Translations under genes and position numbers: made by a program
Shown here: positions 45,266 to 57,500 of the stretch, piece after piece
Layout: each line of letters begins with the position of its first letter
How positions within the stretch are numbered: the first letter of the stretch is position 1
The notes under the pieces: model-generated
The model's input: the letters and a program-made list of their open reading frames with translations, nothing else
Told to the model about the DNA's origin: nothing
Databases searched by the model: none
Assembly (NCBI GenBank): GCA_944474755.1
Contig: OX104123.1
Coordinates: 22,655,083 to 22,719,082, forward strand
Direction of reading: 5' to 3'
Source of the DNA: Limnoperna fortunei
Taxonomy: Eukaryota; Mollusca; Bivalvia; Mytilida; Modiolidae
Length of the DNA: 64,000 nucleotides

Positions 45266-45812
45266 TATTTTAATGAACTTTTTACATGTAAAACTGTTTA
45301 ACATTTCAGTGTGTATAACACATTCTTCCATTTAAATAACAAAATATAAATTTGGTGTGAAAAACAACGTTGAGGTACAGTACTGGGCTGTAAAATTATA
45401 CCAGAAATTGTCAACTTCTCAGACATCCAATACAGTAATAGCATGGAAAGCTTTTTCGTGGATATATCGAACAGCATGCTACAATGAAGTACTGGCCTGT
45501 CTAAATTTACACAAAAATTGTCAGTTAGCTACGACACAATAGCAGCCTGACGATATGTACGAAACTGTTGACCTGGGGGGAGGGGGGCGGGGAGTTTTTA
45601 ACGTCCTACACCGACAACCTAATGCCTTGGTCGGACGGAAATGCTAGATTGTAAGTTATAAGACAACTAGCAAGTGACGTTATTAAAAGTCACTGTACTA
45701 TTTATATATAAACTTTTTTACGGCCGTTTATAGAAATTTTAACAGGGTCGTTTTTAAAATACACGAAACATTTCATAATAATTTTGAAAAACCCGTTAGG
45801 TCACATCGGATA
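45266..45812. other. 3' flank of the ankyrin gene
   Basis: No AATAAA found close to the stop. An imperfect direct repeat of about 120-bp period (gaggtacagtactgggctgt near 45370, gaagtactggcctgtctaaa near 45486) lies here. Confidence 0.5.
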
Positions 45813-46080
45813 GGGGCCTCGGTGGCCGAGTGGTCTAGGTAGTTCGTCTACTATTGATCACGTGGTCTATCAACACTGAGATTGCGGGTTTGATTTTCAC
45901 TGCAGGCAGGGTGCACTCGACTCCAATCTTAATTGACAAGGATTGCCAGTTTTCCTACCGCAGGTCGGGGGTTTTCTCCGGGTACTCCGGCTTCCTCCCC
46001 CAATAAAAACTGGACGCCATGATATAGCTGAAAAATTGCTGAAAGTGGCGTTAAACACAATCAAACAAAGAAAACAAACA
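45813..46080 (+). mobile_element. tRNA-derived SINE, full length
   Basis: Near-consensus copy with a small variant in the B box (gcgggtttgattttcac). The flanks share acat..cggata, an imperfect TSD. Confidence 0.92.
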
Positions 46081-46124
46081 TTTCGGATATATACACATTA
46101 CATACATTATGCATGTTATGTGTA

Positions 46125-46524
46125 GGTACAACTACCTGTATCACGTCGAGATAGTTGTGTGCATTCGTATCACTACGAGGCGCGTAGCTTCGATGTTTTT
46201 GTTTGTTTTGATGGTGTTTAACGCCACTTTCAGCAATTTTTCAGCTATATCATGGCGTCCAGTTTTTATTGGGGGAGGAAGCCGGAGTACCCGGAAAAAA
46301 ACCCCCGACCTACGGTAGGAAAACTGGCAATCCTTGTCAATTAAGATTGGACTCGAGTACACCCTGCCTGCAGTGAGAATCGAACCCGCAATCTCAGTGT
46401 TGACAGACCACGTGATCAATAGTAGACGAACTACCTTGACCACTCGGCCACCGAGGCCCCTGCGTAGCTTCGAGTTGTGATGCGAATGTATGTAACTGTT
46501 AAGACGTGACACAGGTAGTTGTAC
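46125..46524. mobile_element. Palindromic MITE split by a SINE
   Basis: gtacaactacctgtatcacg at the left end and its near complement at the right end. The arms continue through gtgcattcgtatcac and its counterpart. Without the SINE (46194-46461) and its duplicated target, the element is a foldback of about 120 bp. Confidence 0.85.
46194..46461 (-). mobile_element. tRNA-derived SINE, full length, with TSD
   Basis: Flanked by gcgtagcttcga at 46182-46193 and 46462-46473, inserted near the centre of the palindromic MITE at 46125-46524. Head and B box at consensus. Confidence 0.95.
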
Positions 46525-46550
46525 TGCGTTAAATGTATGTATGAGGCATT

Positions 46551-46718
46551 TTAGCAATTTTTTCAGCTATTTCATGACGTCCACTTCTGGGGGAGGATGT
46601 CGGAGTACCTGGAAAAATCTGGATCGTCGGTAGGAAAACTGGCAACTTGTCAATAAAGAGGCGGCAGCGAAACTCGAACCCCAAACCTTAAAATAAACAG
46701 GCACGTAACTACTTGTAG
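46551..46718 (-). mobile_element. tRNA-derived SINE, shortened
   Basis: Complement of agcaattttttcagctatt, tgacgtccac, a compressed centre and cgaaactcgaaccccaaacc. The head is mostly lost. Confidence 0.8.
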
Positions 46719-47079
46719 ATGGCTAACTAAATTAAGTGTGAATATGAAAAGCTTATTAGTTTCATTCGCGGGCTATCGTAGAGTAATTTAGACCTTCCAA
46801 AAAAGTTCGACGTAAACTGTCGTTACGCATTAAGCGTAACAATGCACGATATGAAGTAAAATAAAGAAGCGTACCGCACAACTTGTGAATATTACGTCAA
46901 AGTAAACATAATTAAAACAATTATAAATGGTGAAAATGGTGCACATGTGATTTGTTGTATTTTTATTGTCTTTTTTACATAAAATAAAATATTTTGTTTA
47001 CTTTAAGCCTTACTAAATATATGTTTGTTTGTTTGATACAAAATATGTGTGTTGTATTGTTATATATATAAAATTAAAC
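46719..47079. other. AT-rich spacer
   Basis: Nothing recognised. Confidence 0.4.
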
Positions 47080-47132
47080 TATTGTTCCATCTCCCAATTA
47101 AGAATATCTTAAACATTTGGAGTTAAACGCCA

Positions 47133-47171
47133 CTGATGAGTCTTGAATAGACGAAACGCGCGTCTGGCGTA
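47133..47171 (+). ncRNA. Hammerhead-ribozyme-like core
   Basis: CTGATGA, GTCT-TGAAT-AGAC, GAAA, CGC/GCG, TA. Core and stems II and III are intact; the stem II loop differs from the array copies (TGAAT instead of TATGT). Confidence 0.6.
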
Positions 47172-47576
47172 GTGAATTTGTCACCTTGGTAATTTTAATA
47201 ACATTTTGTTTTGTTTGAATATTAACGCAAAGTCAAGTAACAGCGCTTCCACAGTTGGGGATGGTTGCATGATGCTTTGTATGGACGTTTTGGGTTCAGT
47301 TGGAGTGAGAAAGTTTAAAATCAATATGTTATGATTGTTTACGTTTTTTAATTATATTGACGCTCAATGACTAAGGTCATTCGTTGGTCAGTCCGTGTCT
47401 AGATTTGACAACAAACACCGTCATCTGTATCGTTGCATAATCTTCTAGACTTATATATTATATTTTTTGTTTATGCTGTATCGTCATGTTTGTCGATCTG
47501 ATACTAAATAAGTGTACTGATTTAGCAGCTTTCTTTAGACTATTTATATATACGTTTACAAATTAAGCCCAAAACT

Positions 47577-47896
47577 GTTAGAATTAGATTTTTAACACTG
47601 TCAAATTTTTGCTTACCCTCAGCAGGATACGAACTCACACCGTTGTGACACTGTGGCACCACTTCGCCTGCACTATGTCCAGCGGTCTAGACCCCTCGTC
47701 CAAATCCTCTATATAAAAATATAGCTTCTTTAACCTGGGTGAATCGTAGACATAGACATAGTACATGTGTACTAGCGTGTGACGATGGAATTTTCGTAAC
47801 CACTACGTATTAATTTGACAGTAATCTAATTCAGCATTTTTGTATATATTATATAGGATGACAAAAATTTGACAGTGTTAAAAATCTAAATCTAAC
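47577..47896 (-). mobile_element. 320-bp element with 35-bp TIRs and tRNA-like interior
   Basis: gttagaattagatttttaac at the left, continuing actgtcaaatttttg, is complementary to 47862-47896 with about one mismatch. On the minus strand the interior holds an A-box-like tggacatagtgcagg and a B-box-like gagttcgtatcctg about 45 bp apart. A tRNA-derived promoter inside TIRs is unusual. No TSD was resolved. Confidence 0.75.
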
Positions 47897-48122
47897 TGCA
47901 ACGATGCAAATGACGGTGTTTTTGTCAAAATTATAGACACAGACTGACCAACGAATGGCCATAGTCATTGAGTGTCAATATAAATAAATGACGCAAACAA
48001 TCATACAATATTGATCTTGAATTTTTTCAAATATATATCTGGACTTTAAATTTGTCTATATTGTCTTTACCATCCGCTGCCCGATGGTGAGCTTTCAATT
48101 GACTTTGTGTTTTTAAACCCCA

Positions 48123-48161
48123 CTGATGAGTCTTGAATAGACGAAATGCGCGTCTGGCGTA
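48123..48161 (+). ncRNA. Hammerhead-ribozyme-like core
   Basis: As at 47133, but stem III reads TGC against GCG, a change that keeps pairing as a G-U wobble. The flank after the core (aatgaatttgtcaccttgg) is conserved with the other copies. Confidence 0.6.
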
Positions 48162-48482
48162 ATGAATTTGTCACCTTGGTAATTTTCATAACATTTTATT
48201 AGAATATAATAACAAAGCCAAGAGAAAGCTCACCATCGGGCAACAGACAATCTGAAGCCAATAGTTTGGTTATTCGCAGTAAAGTGAACGAATATATATT
48301 TTCCAAAGAATAACTTGTTGAATTGTACGAAAAGAAAACAGAATCGAACAAATAAAGTCTAAACAAACACCCATAAAAAACGAATAAACAACAGATATCT
48401 AAGGAACTAAATATGAAAATCTTTCTTTTCATGTTTTATTGTAAATAAAATGTCATCAAAGATTCCAAGGCTATCAATTTAC

Positions 48483-48520
48483 TACGCCAGACGCGCGTTT
48501 CGTCTTAACATGACTATCCG
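48483..48520 (-). ncRNA. Degenerate hammerhead-like copy at array edge
   Basis: GACGAAACGCGCG and TCTGGCGTAG are intact on the minus strand. The first core string has become CGGATAG, so it should be inactive. It lies about 40 bp left of the 1143-bp array. Confidence 0.5.
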
Positions 48521-48558
48521 AAGGATATTCAAACATCTAAATGACTAAGATGCTGTAG

Positions 48559-51500
48559 AGCTTTAGGTGTGAAGACACTAAAGGGGACCAATCAAATTTG
48601 GAACATATAAGAAAATAGTACTTAAAAACAAAATAGTCCTGTTTATCTTAGTGTATATTAAAAACTACTAACTGGATTTTAATGAATGAAAGTTTTTCTG
48701 AAAGGTGAATATATTAGAAAACTTTTGAGTCCTAACTTGCTCTGTTCTAATGGTGTTTAGTATGTTTTATGTCACATGCACTACATGACCTATAAACCAA
48801 GATTTTCTGAAAAGAAAGAGCTATTTTTAGAGTGGGGTTTACCCCGGAAGCTGGTTTTCTCTTGGAAGGTTTTAAAGAGGTCATGAAATTTTGAGAGAAC
48901 ATAGGCCTGTCACGTACGATTTAGGATATATATGATGTCGGTCAAGTTGCACTTAAGGTAAAGAGCTGCTCTAATTAAAAAAATGACAAATTTAGTAGAA
49001 AATCTTAAAGAATTGGATTAGTGTATTCTCTGCCTAGAACAGTGTGTTTGGAGTTAAAAAATATATTGTTTCAGTGTTTCTCAGTAGCAGGCAAGTCAGA
49101 CAATCTAAATATTAGGTCGCAAAGACATCTATGTTGCCACAAATATTTAATATGGTGCCCATTTTGTATTTTTTAGATGCGGAATTTGTCAATTGATACT
49201 ATAGGACAGAGTCATACTAAAATTGTTCTTTTTGGAATTTTATTGTTTGTTGAGGTGCAATTCTATCTTGTTGAGCAACGAGAAATATGAAATGGTTTAG
49301 TAGGAATGTTACAGATATTTAAAGTTTATAAGAGATCTAATATGCCATCTAAAAAAGGGGGGGCCTGGTCCCACAACTTGAAACTTCAATTTTTTTTATT
49401 TGTGAGATATAAATATAATGTATGTTTTTATTAGTATTCAGTATGTTATACTATAGTGTTAATGTGTGATATACATTGAAATTTACATCTGAACTTAGGA
49501 AATTGAATATATTGCAAATAATGCATTACTTGATCTGCAAACACAGTTTGTGCTGATTAAGTATGTGCGTAGTCATTGAATCTTTTTCTGCGATTCTCCA
49601 ACACTGTTATATAGAATGCAAAGAAATTTTAGGGTGTTGGTCAGATATACTTAGGCTACAGATAGGCAAAATTTTGTACAATTTGATGGACAAATACATG
49701 CTCTTTAGGTGTCAAGACACTAAAGGGGACCAATCAAATTTGGAACATATAAGAAAATAGTACTTAAAAACAAAATAGTCCTGTTTATCTTAGTGTATAT
49801 TAAAAACTACTAACTGGATTTTAATGAATGAAAGTTTTTCTGAAAGGTGAATATATTAGAAAACTTTTGAGTCCTAACTTGCTCTGTTCTAATGGTGTTT
49901 AGTATGTTTTATGTCACATGCACTACATGACCTATAAACCAAGATTTTCTGAAAAGAAAGAGCTATTTTTAGAGTGGGGTTTACCCCGGAAGCTGGTTTT
50001 CTCTTGGAAGGTTTTAAAGAGGTCATGAAATTTTGAGAGAACATAGGCCTGTCACGTACGATTTAGGATATATATGATGTCGGTCAAGTTGCACTTAAGG
50101 TAAAGAGCTGCTCTAATAAAAAAAATGACAAATTTAGTAGAAAATCTTAAAGAATTGGATTAGTGTATTCTCTGCCTAGAACAGTGTGTTTGGAGTTAAA
50201 AAATATATTGTTTCAGTGTTTCTCAGTAGCAGGCAAGTCAGACAATCTAAATATTAGGTCGCAAAGACATCTATGTTGCCACAAATATTTAATATGGTGC
50301 CCATTTTGTATTTTTTAGATGCGGAATTTGTCAATTGATACTATAGGACAGAGTCATACTAAAATTGTTCTTTTTGGAATTTTATTGTTTGTTGAGGTGC
50401 AATTCTATCTTGTTGAGCAACAAGAAATATGAAATGGTTTAGTAGGAATGTTACACATATTTAAAGTTTATAAGAGATCTAATATGCCATCTAAAAAAGG
50501 GGGGGGGGCTGGTCCCACTACTTGAAACTTCAATTTTTTTTATTTGTGAGATATAAATATAATGTATGTTTTTATTAGTATTCAGTATGTTATACTATAG
50601 TGTTAATGTGTGATATACATTGAAATTTACATCTGAACTTAGGAAATTGAATATATTGCAAATAATGCATTACTTGATCTGCAAACACAGTTTGTGCTGA
50701 TTAAGTATGTGCGTAGTCATTGAATCTTTTTCTGCGATTCTCCAACACTGTTATATAGAATGCAAAGAAATTTTAGGGTGTTGGTCAGATATACTTAGGC
50801 TACAGATAGGCAAAATTTTGTACAATTTGATGGACAAATACATGCTCTTTAGGTGTCAAGACACTAAAGGGGACCAATCAAATTTGGAACATATAAGAAA
50901 ATAGTACTTAAAAACAAAATAGTCCTGTTTATCTTAGTGTATATTAAAAACTACTAACTGGATTTTAATGAATGAAAGTTTTTCTGAAAGGTGAATATAT
51001 TAGAAAACTTTTGAGTCCTAACTTGCTCTGTTCTAATGGTGTTTAGTATGTTTTATGTCACATGCACTACATGACCTATAAACCAAGATTTTCTGAAAAG
51101 AAAGAGCTATTTTTAGAGTGGGGTTTACCCCGGAAGCTGGTTTTCTCTTGGAAGGTTTTAAAGAGGTCATGAAATTTTGAGAGAACATAGGCCTGTCACG
51201 TACGATTTAGGATATATATGATGTCGGTCAAGTTGCACTTAAGGTAAAGAGCTGCTCTAATTAAAAAAATGACAAATTTAGTAGAAAATCTTAAAGAATT
51301 GGATTAGTGTATTCTCTGCCTAGAACAGTGTGTTTGGAGTTAAAAAATATATTGTTTCAGTGTTTCTCAGTAGCAGGCAAGTCAGACAATCTAAATATTA
51401 GGTCGCAAAGACATCTATGTTGCCACAAATATTTAATATGGTGCCCATTTTGTATTTTTTAGATGCGGAATTTGTCAATTGATACTATAGGACAGAGTCA

Positions 51501-54500
51501 TACTAAAATTGTTCTTTTTGGAATTTTATTGTTTGTTGAGGTGCAATTCTATCTTGTTGAGCAACAAGAAATATGAAATGGTTTAGTAGGAATGTTACAG
51601 ATATTTAAAGTTTATAAGAGATCTAATATGCCATCTAAAAAAGGGGGGGCCTGGTCCCACAACTTGAAACTTCAATTTTTTTTATTTGTGAGATATAAAT
51701 ATAATGTATGTTTTTATTAGTATTCAGTATGTTATACTATAGTGTTAATGTGTGATATACATTGAAATTTACATCTGAACTTAGGAAATTGAATATATTG
51801 CAAATAATGCATTACTTGATCTGCAAACACAGTTTGTGCTGATTAAGTATGTGCGTAGTCATTGAATCTTTTTCTGCGATTCTCCAACACTGTTATATAG
51901 AATGCAAAGAAATTTTAGGGTGTTGGTCAGATATACTTAGGCTACAGATAGGCAAAATTTTGTACAATTTGATGGACAAATACATGCTCTTTAGGTGTCA
52001 AGACACTAAAGGGGACCAATCAAATTTGGAACATATAAGAAAATAGTACTTAAAAACAAAATAGTCCTGTTTATCTTAGTGTATATTAAAAACTACTAAC
52101 TGGATTTTAATGAATGAAAGTTTTTCTGAAAGGTGAATATATTAGAAAACTTTTGAGTCCTAACTTGCTCTGTTCTAATGGTGTTTAGTATGTTTTATGT
52201 CACATGCACTACATGACCTATAAACCAAGATTTTCTGAAAAGAAAGAGCTATTTTTAGAGTGGGGTTTACCCCGGAAGCTGGTTTTCTCTTGGAAGGTTT
52301 TAAAGAGGTCATGAAATTTTGAGAGAACATAGGCCTGTCACGTACGATTTAGGATATATATGATGTCGGTCAAGTTGCACTTAAGGTAAAGAGCTGCTCT
52401 AATAAAAAAAATGACAAATTTAGTAGAAAATCTTAAAGAATTGGATTAGTGTATTCTCTGCCTAGAACAGTGTGTTTGGAGTTAAAAAATATATTGTTTC
52501 AGTGTTTCTCAGTAGCAGGCAAGTCAGACAATCTAAATATTAGGTCGCAAAGACATCTATGTTGCCACAAATATTTAATATGGTGCCCATTTTGTATTTT
52601 TTAGATGCGGAATTTGTCAATTGATACTATAGGACAGAGTCATACTAAAATTGTTCTTTTTGGAATTTTATTGTTTGTTGAGGTGCAATTCTATCTTGTT
52701 GAGCAACAAGAAATATGAAATGGTTTAGTAGGAATGTTACAGATATTTAAAGTTTATAAGAGATCTAATATGCCATCTAAAAAAGGGGGGGGGGGGCTGG
52801 TCCCACAACTTGAAACTTCAATTTTTTTTATTTGTGAGATATAAATATAATGTATGTTTTTATTAGTATTCAGTATGTTATACTATAGTGTTAATGTGTG
52901 ATATACATTGAAATTTACATCTGAACTTAGGAAATTGAATATATTGCAAATAATGCATTACTTGATCTGCAAACACAGTTTGTGCTGATTAAGTATGTGC
53001 GTAGTCATTGAATCTTTTTCTGCGATTCTCCAACACTGTTATATAGAATGCAAAGAAATTTTAGGGTGTTGGTCAGATATACTTAGGCTACAGATAGGCA
53101 AAATTTTGTACAATTTGATGGACAAATACATGCTCTTTAGGTGTCAAGACACTAAAGGGGACCAATCAAATTTGGAACATATAAGAAAATAGTACTTAAA
53201 AACAAAATAGTCCTGTTTATCTTAGTGTATATTAAAAACTACTAACTGGATTTTAATGAATGAAAGTTTTTCTGAAAGGTGAATATATTAGAAAACTTTT
53301 GAGTCCTAACTTGCTCTGTTCTAATGGTGTTTAGTATGTTTTATGTCACATGCACTACATGACCTATAAACCAAGATTTTCTGAAAAGAAAGAGCTATTT
53401 TTAGAGTGGGGTTTACCCCGGAAGCTGGTTTTCTCTTGGAAGGTTTTAAAGAGGTCATGAAATTTTGAGAGAACATAGGCCTGTCACGTACGATTTAGGA
53501 TATATATGATGTCGGTCAAGTTGCACTTAAGGTAAAGAGCTGCTCTAATTAAAAAAATGACAAATTTAGTAGAAAATCTTAAAGAATTGGATTAGTGTAT
53601 TCTCTGCCTAGAACAGTGTGTTTGGAGTTAAAAAATATATTGTTTCAGTGTTTCTCAGTAGCAGGCAAGTCAGACAATCTAAATATTAGGTCGCAAAGAC
53701 ATCTATGTTGCCACAAATATTTAATATGGTGCCCATTTTGTATTTTTTAGATGCGGAATTTGTCAATTGATACTATAGGACAGAGTCATACTAAAATTGT
53801 TCTTTTTGGAATTTTATTGTTTGTTGAGGTGCAATTCTATCTTGTTGAGCAACAAGAAATATGAAATGGTTTAGTAGGAATGTTACAGATATTTAAAGTT
53901 TATAAGAGATCTAATATGCCATCTAAAAAAGGGGGGGCCTGGTCCCACAACTTGAAACTTCAATTTTTTTTATTTGTGAGATATAAATATAATGTATGTT
54001 TTTATTAGTATTCAGTATGTTATACTATAGTGTTAATGTGTGATATACATTGAAATTTACATCTGAACTTAGGAAATTGAATATATTGCAAATAATGCAT
54101 TACTTGATCTGCAAACACAGTTTGTGCTGATTAAGTATGTGCGTAGTCATTGAATCTTTTTCTGCGATTCTCCAACACTGTTATATAGAATGCAAAGAAA
54201 TTTTAGGGTGTTGGTCAGATATACTTAGGCTACAGATAGGCAAAATTTTGTACAATTTGATGGACAAATACATGCTCTTTAGGTGTCAAGACACTAAAGG
54301 GGACCAATCAAATTTGGAACATATAAGAAAATAGTACTTAAAAACAAAATAGTCCTGTTTATCTTAGTGTATATTAAAAACTACTAACTGGATTTTAATG
54401 AATGAAAGTTTTTCTGAAAGGTGAATATATTAGAAAACTTTTGAGTCCTAACTTGCTCTGTTCTAATGGTGTTTAGTATGTTTTATGTCACATGCACTAC

Positions 54501-57500
54501 ATGACCTATAAACCAAGATTTTCTGAAAAGAAAGAGCTATTTTTAGAGTGGGGTTTACCCCGGAAGCTGGTTTTCTCTTGGAAGGTTTTAAAGAGGTCAT
54601 GAAATTTTGAGAGAACATAGGCCTGTCACGTACGATTTAGGATATATATGATGTCGGTCAAGTTGCACTTAAGGTAAAGAGCTGCTCTAATAAAAAAAAT
54701 GACAAATTTAGTAGAAAATCTTAAAGAATTGGATTAGTGTATTCTCTGCCTAGAACAGTGTGTTTGGAGTTAAAAAATATATTGTTTCAGTGTTTCTCAG
54801 TAGCAGGCAAGTCAGACAATCTAAATATTAGGTCGCAAAGACATCTATGTTGCCACAAATATTTAATATGGTGCCCATTTTGTATTTTTTAGATGCGGAA
54901 TTTGTCAATTGATACTATAGGACAGAGTCATACTAAAATTGTTCTTTTTGGAATTTTATTGTTTGTTGAGGTGCAATTCTATCTTGTTGAGCAACAAGAA
55001 ATATGAAATGGTTTAGTAGGAATGTTACAGATATTTAAAGTTTATAAGAGATCTAATATGCCATCTAAAAAAGGGGGGGGGGCTGGTCCCACAACTTGAA
55101 ACTTCAATTTTTTTTATTTGTGAGATATAAATATAATGTATGTTTTTATTAGTATTCAGTATGTTATACTATAGTGTTAATGTGTGATATACATTGAAAT
55201 TTACATCTGAACTTAGGAAATTGAATATATTGCAAATAATGCATTACTTGATCTGCAAACACAGTTTGTGCTGATTAAGTATGTGCGTAGTCATTGAATC
55301 TTTTTCTGCGATTCTCCAACACTGTTATATAGAATGCAAAGAAATTTTAGGGTGTTGGTCAGATATACTTAGGCTACAGATAGGCAAAATTTTGTACAAT
55401 TTGATGGACAAATACATGCTCTTTAGGTGTCAAGACACTAAAGGGGACCAATCAAATTTGGAACATATAAGAAAATAGTACTTAAAAACAAAATAGTCCT
55501 GTTTATCTTAGTGTATATTAAAAACTACTAACTGGATTTTAATGAATGAAAGTTTTTCTGAAAGGTGAATATATTAGAAAACTTTTGAGTCCTAACTTGC
55601 TCTGTTCTAATGGTGTTTAGTATGTTTTATGTCACATGCACTACATGACCTATAAACCAAGATTTTCTGAAAAGAAAGAGCTATTTTTAGAGTGGGGTTT
55701 ACCCCGGAAGCTGGTTTTCTCTTGGAAGGTTTTAAAGAGGTCATGAAATTTTGAGAGAACATAGGCCTGTCACGTACGATTTAGGATATATATGATGTCG
55801 GTCAAGTTGCACTTAAGGTAAAGAGCTGCTCTAATTAAAAAAATGACAAATTTAGTAGAAAATCTTAAAGAATTGGATTAGTGTATTCTCTGCCTAGAAC
55901 AGTGTGTTTGGAGTTAAAAAATATATTGTTTCAGTGTTTCTCAGTAGCAGGCAAGTCAGACAATCTAAATATTAGGTCGCAAAGACATCTATGTTGCCAC
56001 AAATATTTAATATGGTGCCTATTTTGTATTTTTTAGATGCGGAATTTGTCAATTGATACTATAGGACAGAGTCATACTAAAATTGTTCTTTTTGGAATTT
56101 TATTGTTTGTTGAGGTGCAATTCTATCTTGTTGAGCAACAAGAAATATGAAATGGTTTAGTAGGAATGTTACAGATATTTAAAGTTTATAAGAGATCTAA
56201 TATGCCATCTAAAAAAGGGGGGGCCTGGTCCCACAACTTGAAACTTCAATTTTTTTTATTTGTGAGATATAAATATAATGTATGTTTTTATTAGTATTCA
56301 GTATGTTATACTATAGTGTTAATGTGTGATATACATTGAAATTTACATCTGAACTTAGGAAATTGAATATATTGCAAATAATGCATTACTTGATCTGCAA
56401 ACACAGTTTGTGCTGATTAAGTATGTGCGTAGTCATTGAATCTTTTTCTGCGATTCTCCAACACTGTTATATAGAATGCAAAGAAATTTTAGGGTGTTGG
56501 TCAGATATACTTAGGCTACAGATAGGCAAAATTTTGTACAATTTGATGGACAAATACATGCTCTTTAGGTGTCAAGACACTAAAGGGGACCAATCAAATT
56601 TGGAACATATAAGAAAATAGTACTTAAAAACAAAATAGTCCTGTTTATCTTAGTGTATATTAAAAACTACTAACTGGATTTTAATGAATGAAAGTTTTTC
56701 TGAAAGGTGAATATATTAGAAAACTTTTGAGTCCTAACTTGCTCTGTTCTAATGGTGTTTAGTATGTTTTATGTCACATGCACTACATGACCTATAAACC
56801 AAGATTTTCTGAAAAGAAAGAGCTATTTTTAGAGTGGGGTTTACCCCGGAAGCTGGTTTTCTCTTGGAAGGTTTTAAAGAGGTCATGAAATTTTGAGAGA
56901 ACATAGGCCTGTCACGTACGATTTAGGATATATATGATGTCGGTCAAGTTGCACTTAAGGTAAAGAGCTGCTCTAATTAAAAAAATGACAAATTTAGTAG
57001 AAAATCTTAAAGAATTGGATTAGTGTATTCTCTGCCTAGAACAGTGTGTTTGGAGTTAAAAAATATATTGTTTCAGTGTTTCTCAGTAGCAGGCAAGTCA
57101 GACAATCTAAATATTAGGTCGCAAAGACATCTATGTTGCCACAAATATTTAATATGGTGCCCATTTTGTATTTTTTAGATGCGGAATTTGTCAATTGATA
57201 CTATAGGACAGAGTCATACTAAAATTGTTCTTTTTGGAATTTTATTGTTTGTTGAGGTGCAATTCTATCTTGTTGAGCAACGAGAAATATGAAATGGTTT
57301 AGTAGGAATGTTACAGATATTTAAAGTTTATAAGAGATCTAATATGCCATCTAAAAAAGGGGGGGCCTGGTCCCACAACTTGAAACTTCAATTTTTTTTA
57401 TTTGTGAGATATAAATATAATGTATGTTTTTATTAGTATTCAGTATGTTATACTATAGTGTTAATGTGTGATATACATTGAAATTTACATCTGAACTTAG

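Larger units (their letters stand above)
47080..48243. mobile_element. Composite of 522-bp-unit relatives
   Basis: 47080-47570 is a diverged copy of the whole 522-bp unit of the left array, in opposite orientation. 47897-48010 is another piece of the unit in the other orientation. 48120-48200 is a second hammerhead-bearing piece in the first orientation. Between the first two sits a TIR element (47577-47896). ctgcccgatggtgagcttt (48076-48094) pairs with its complement at about 48223-48241, so the second hammerhead copy lies in a foldback. Confidence 0.82.
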
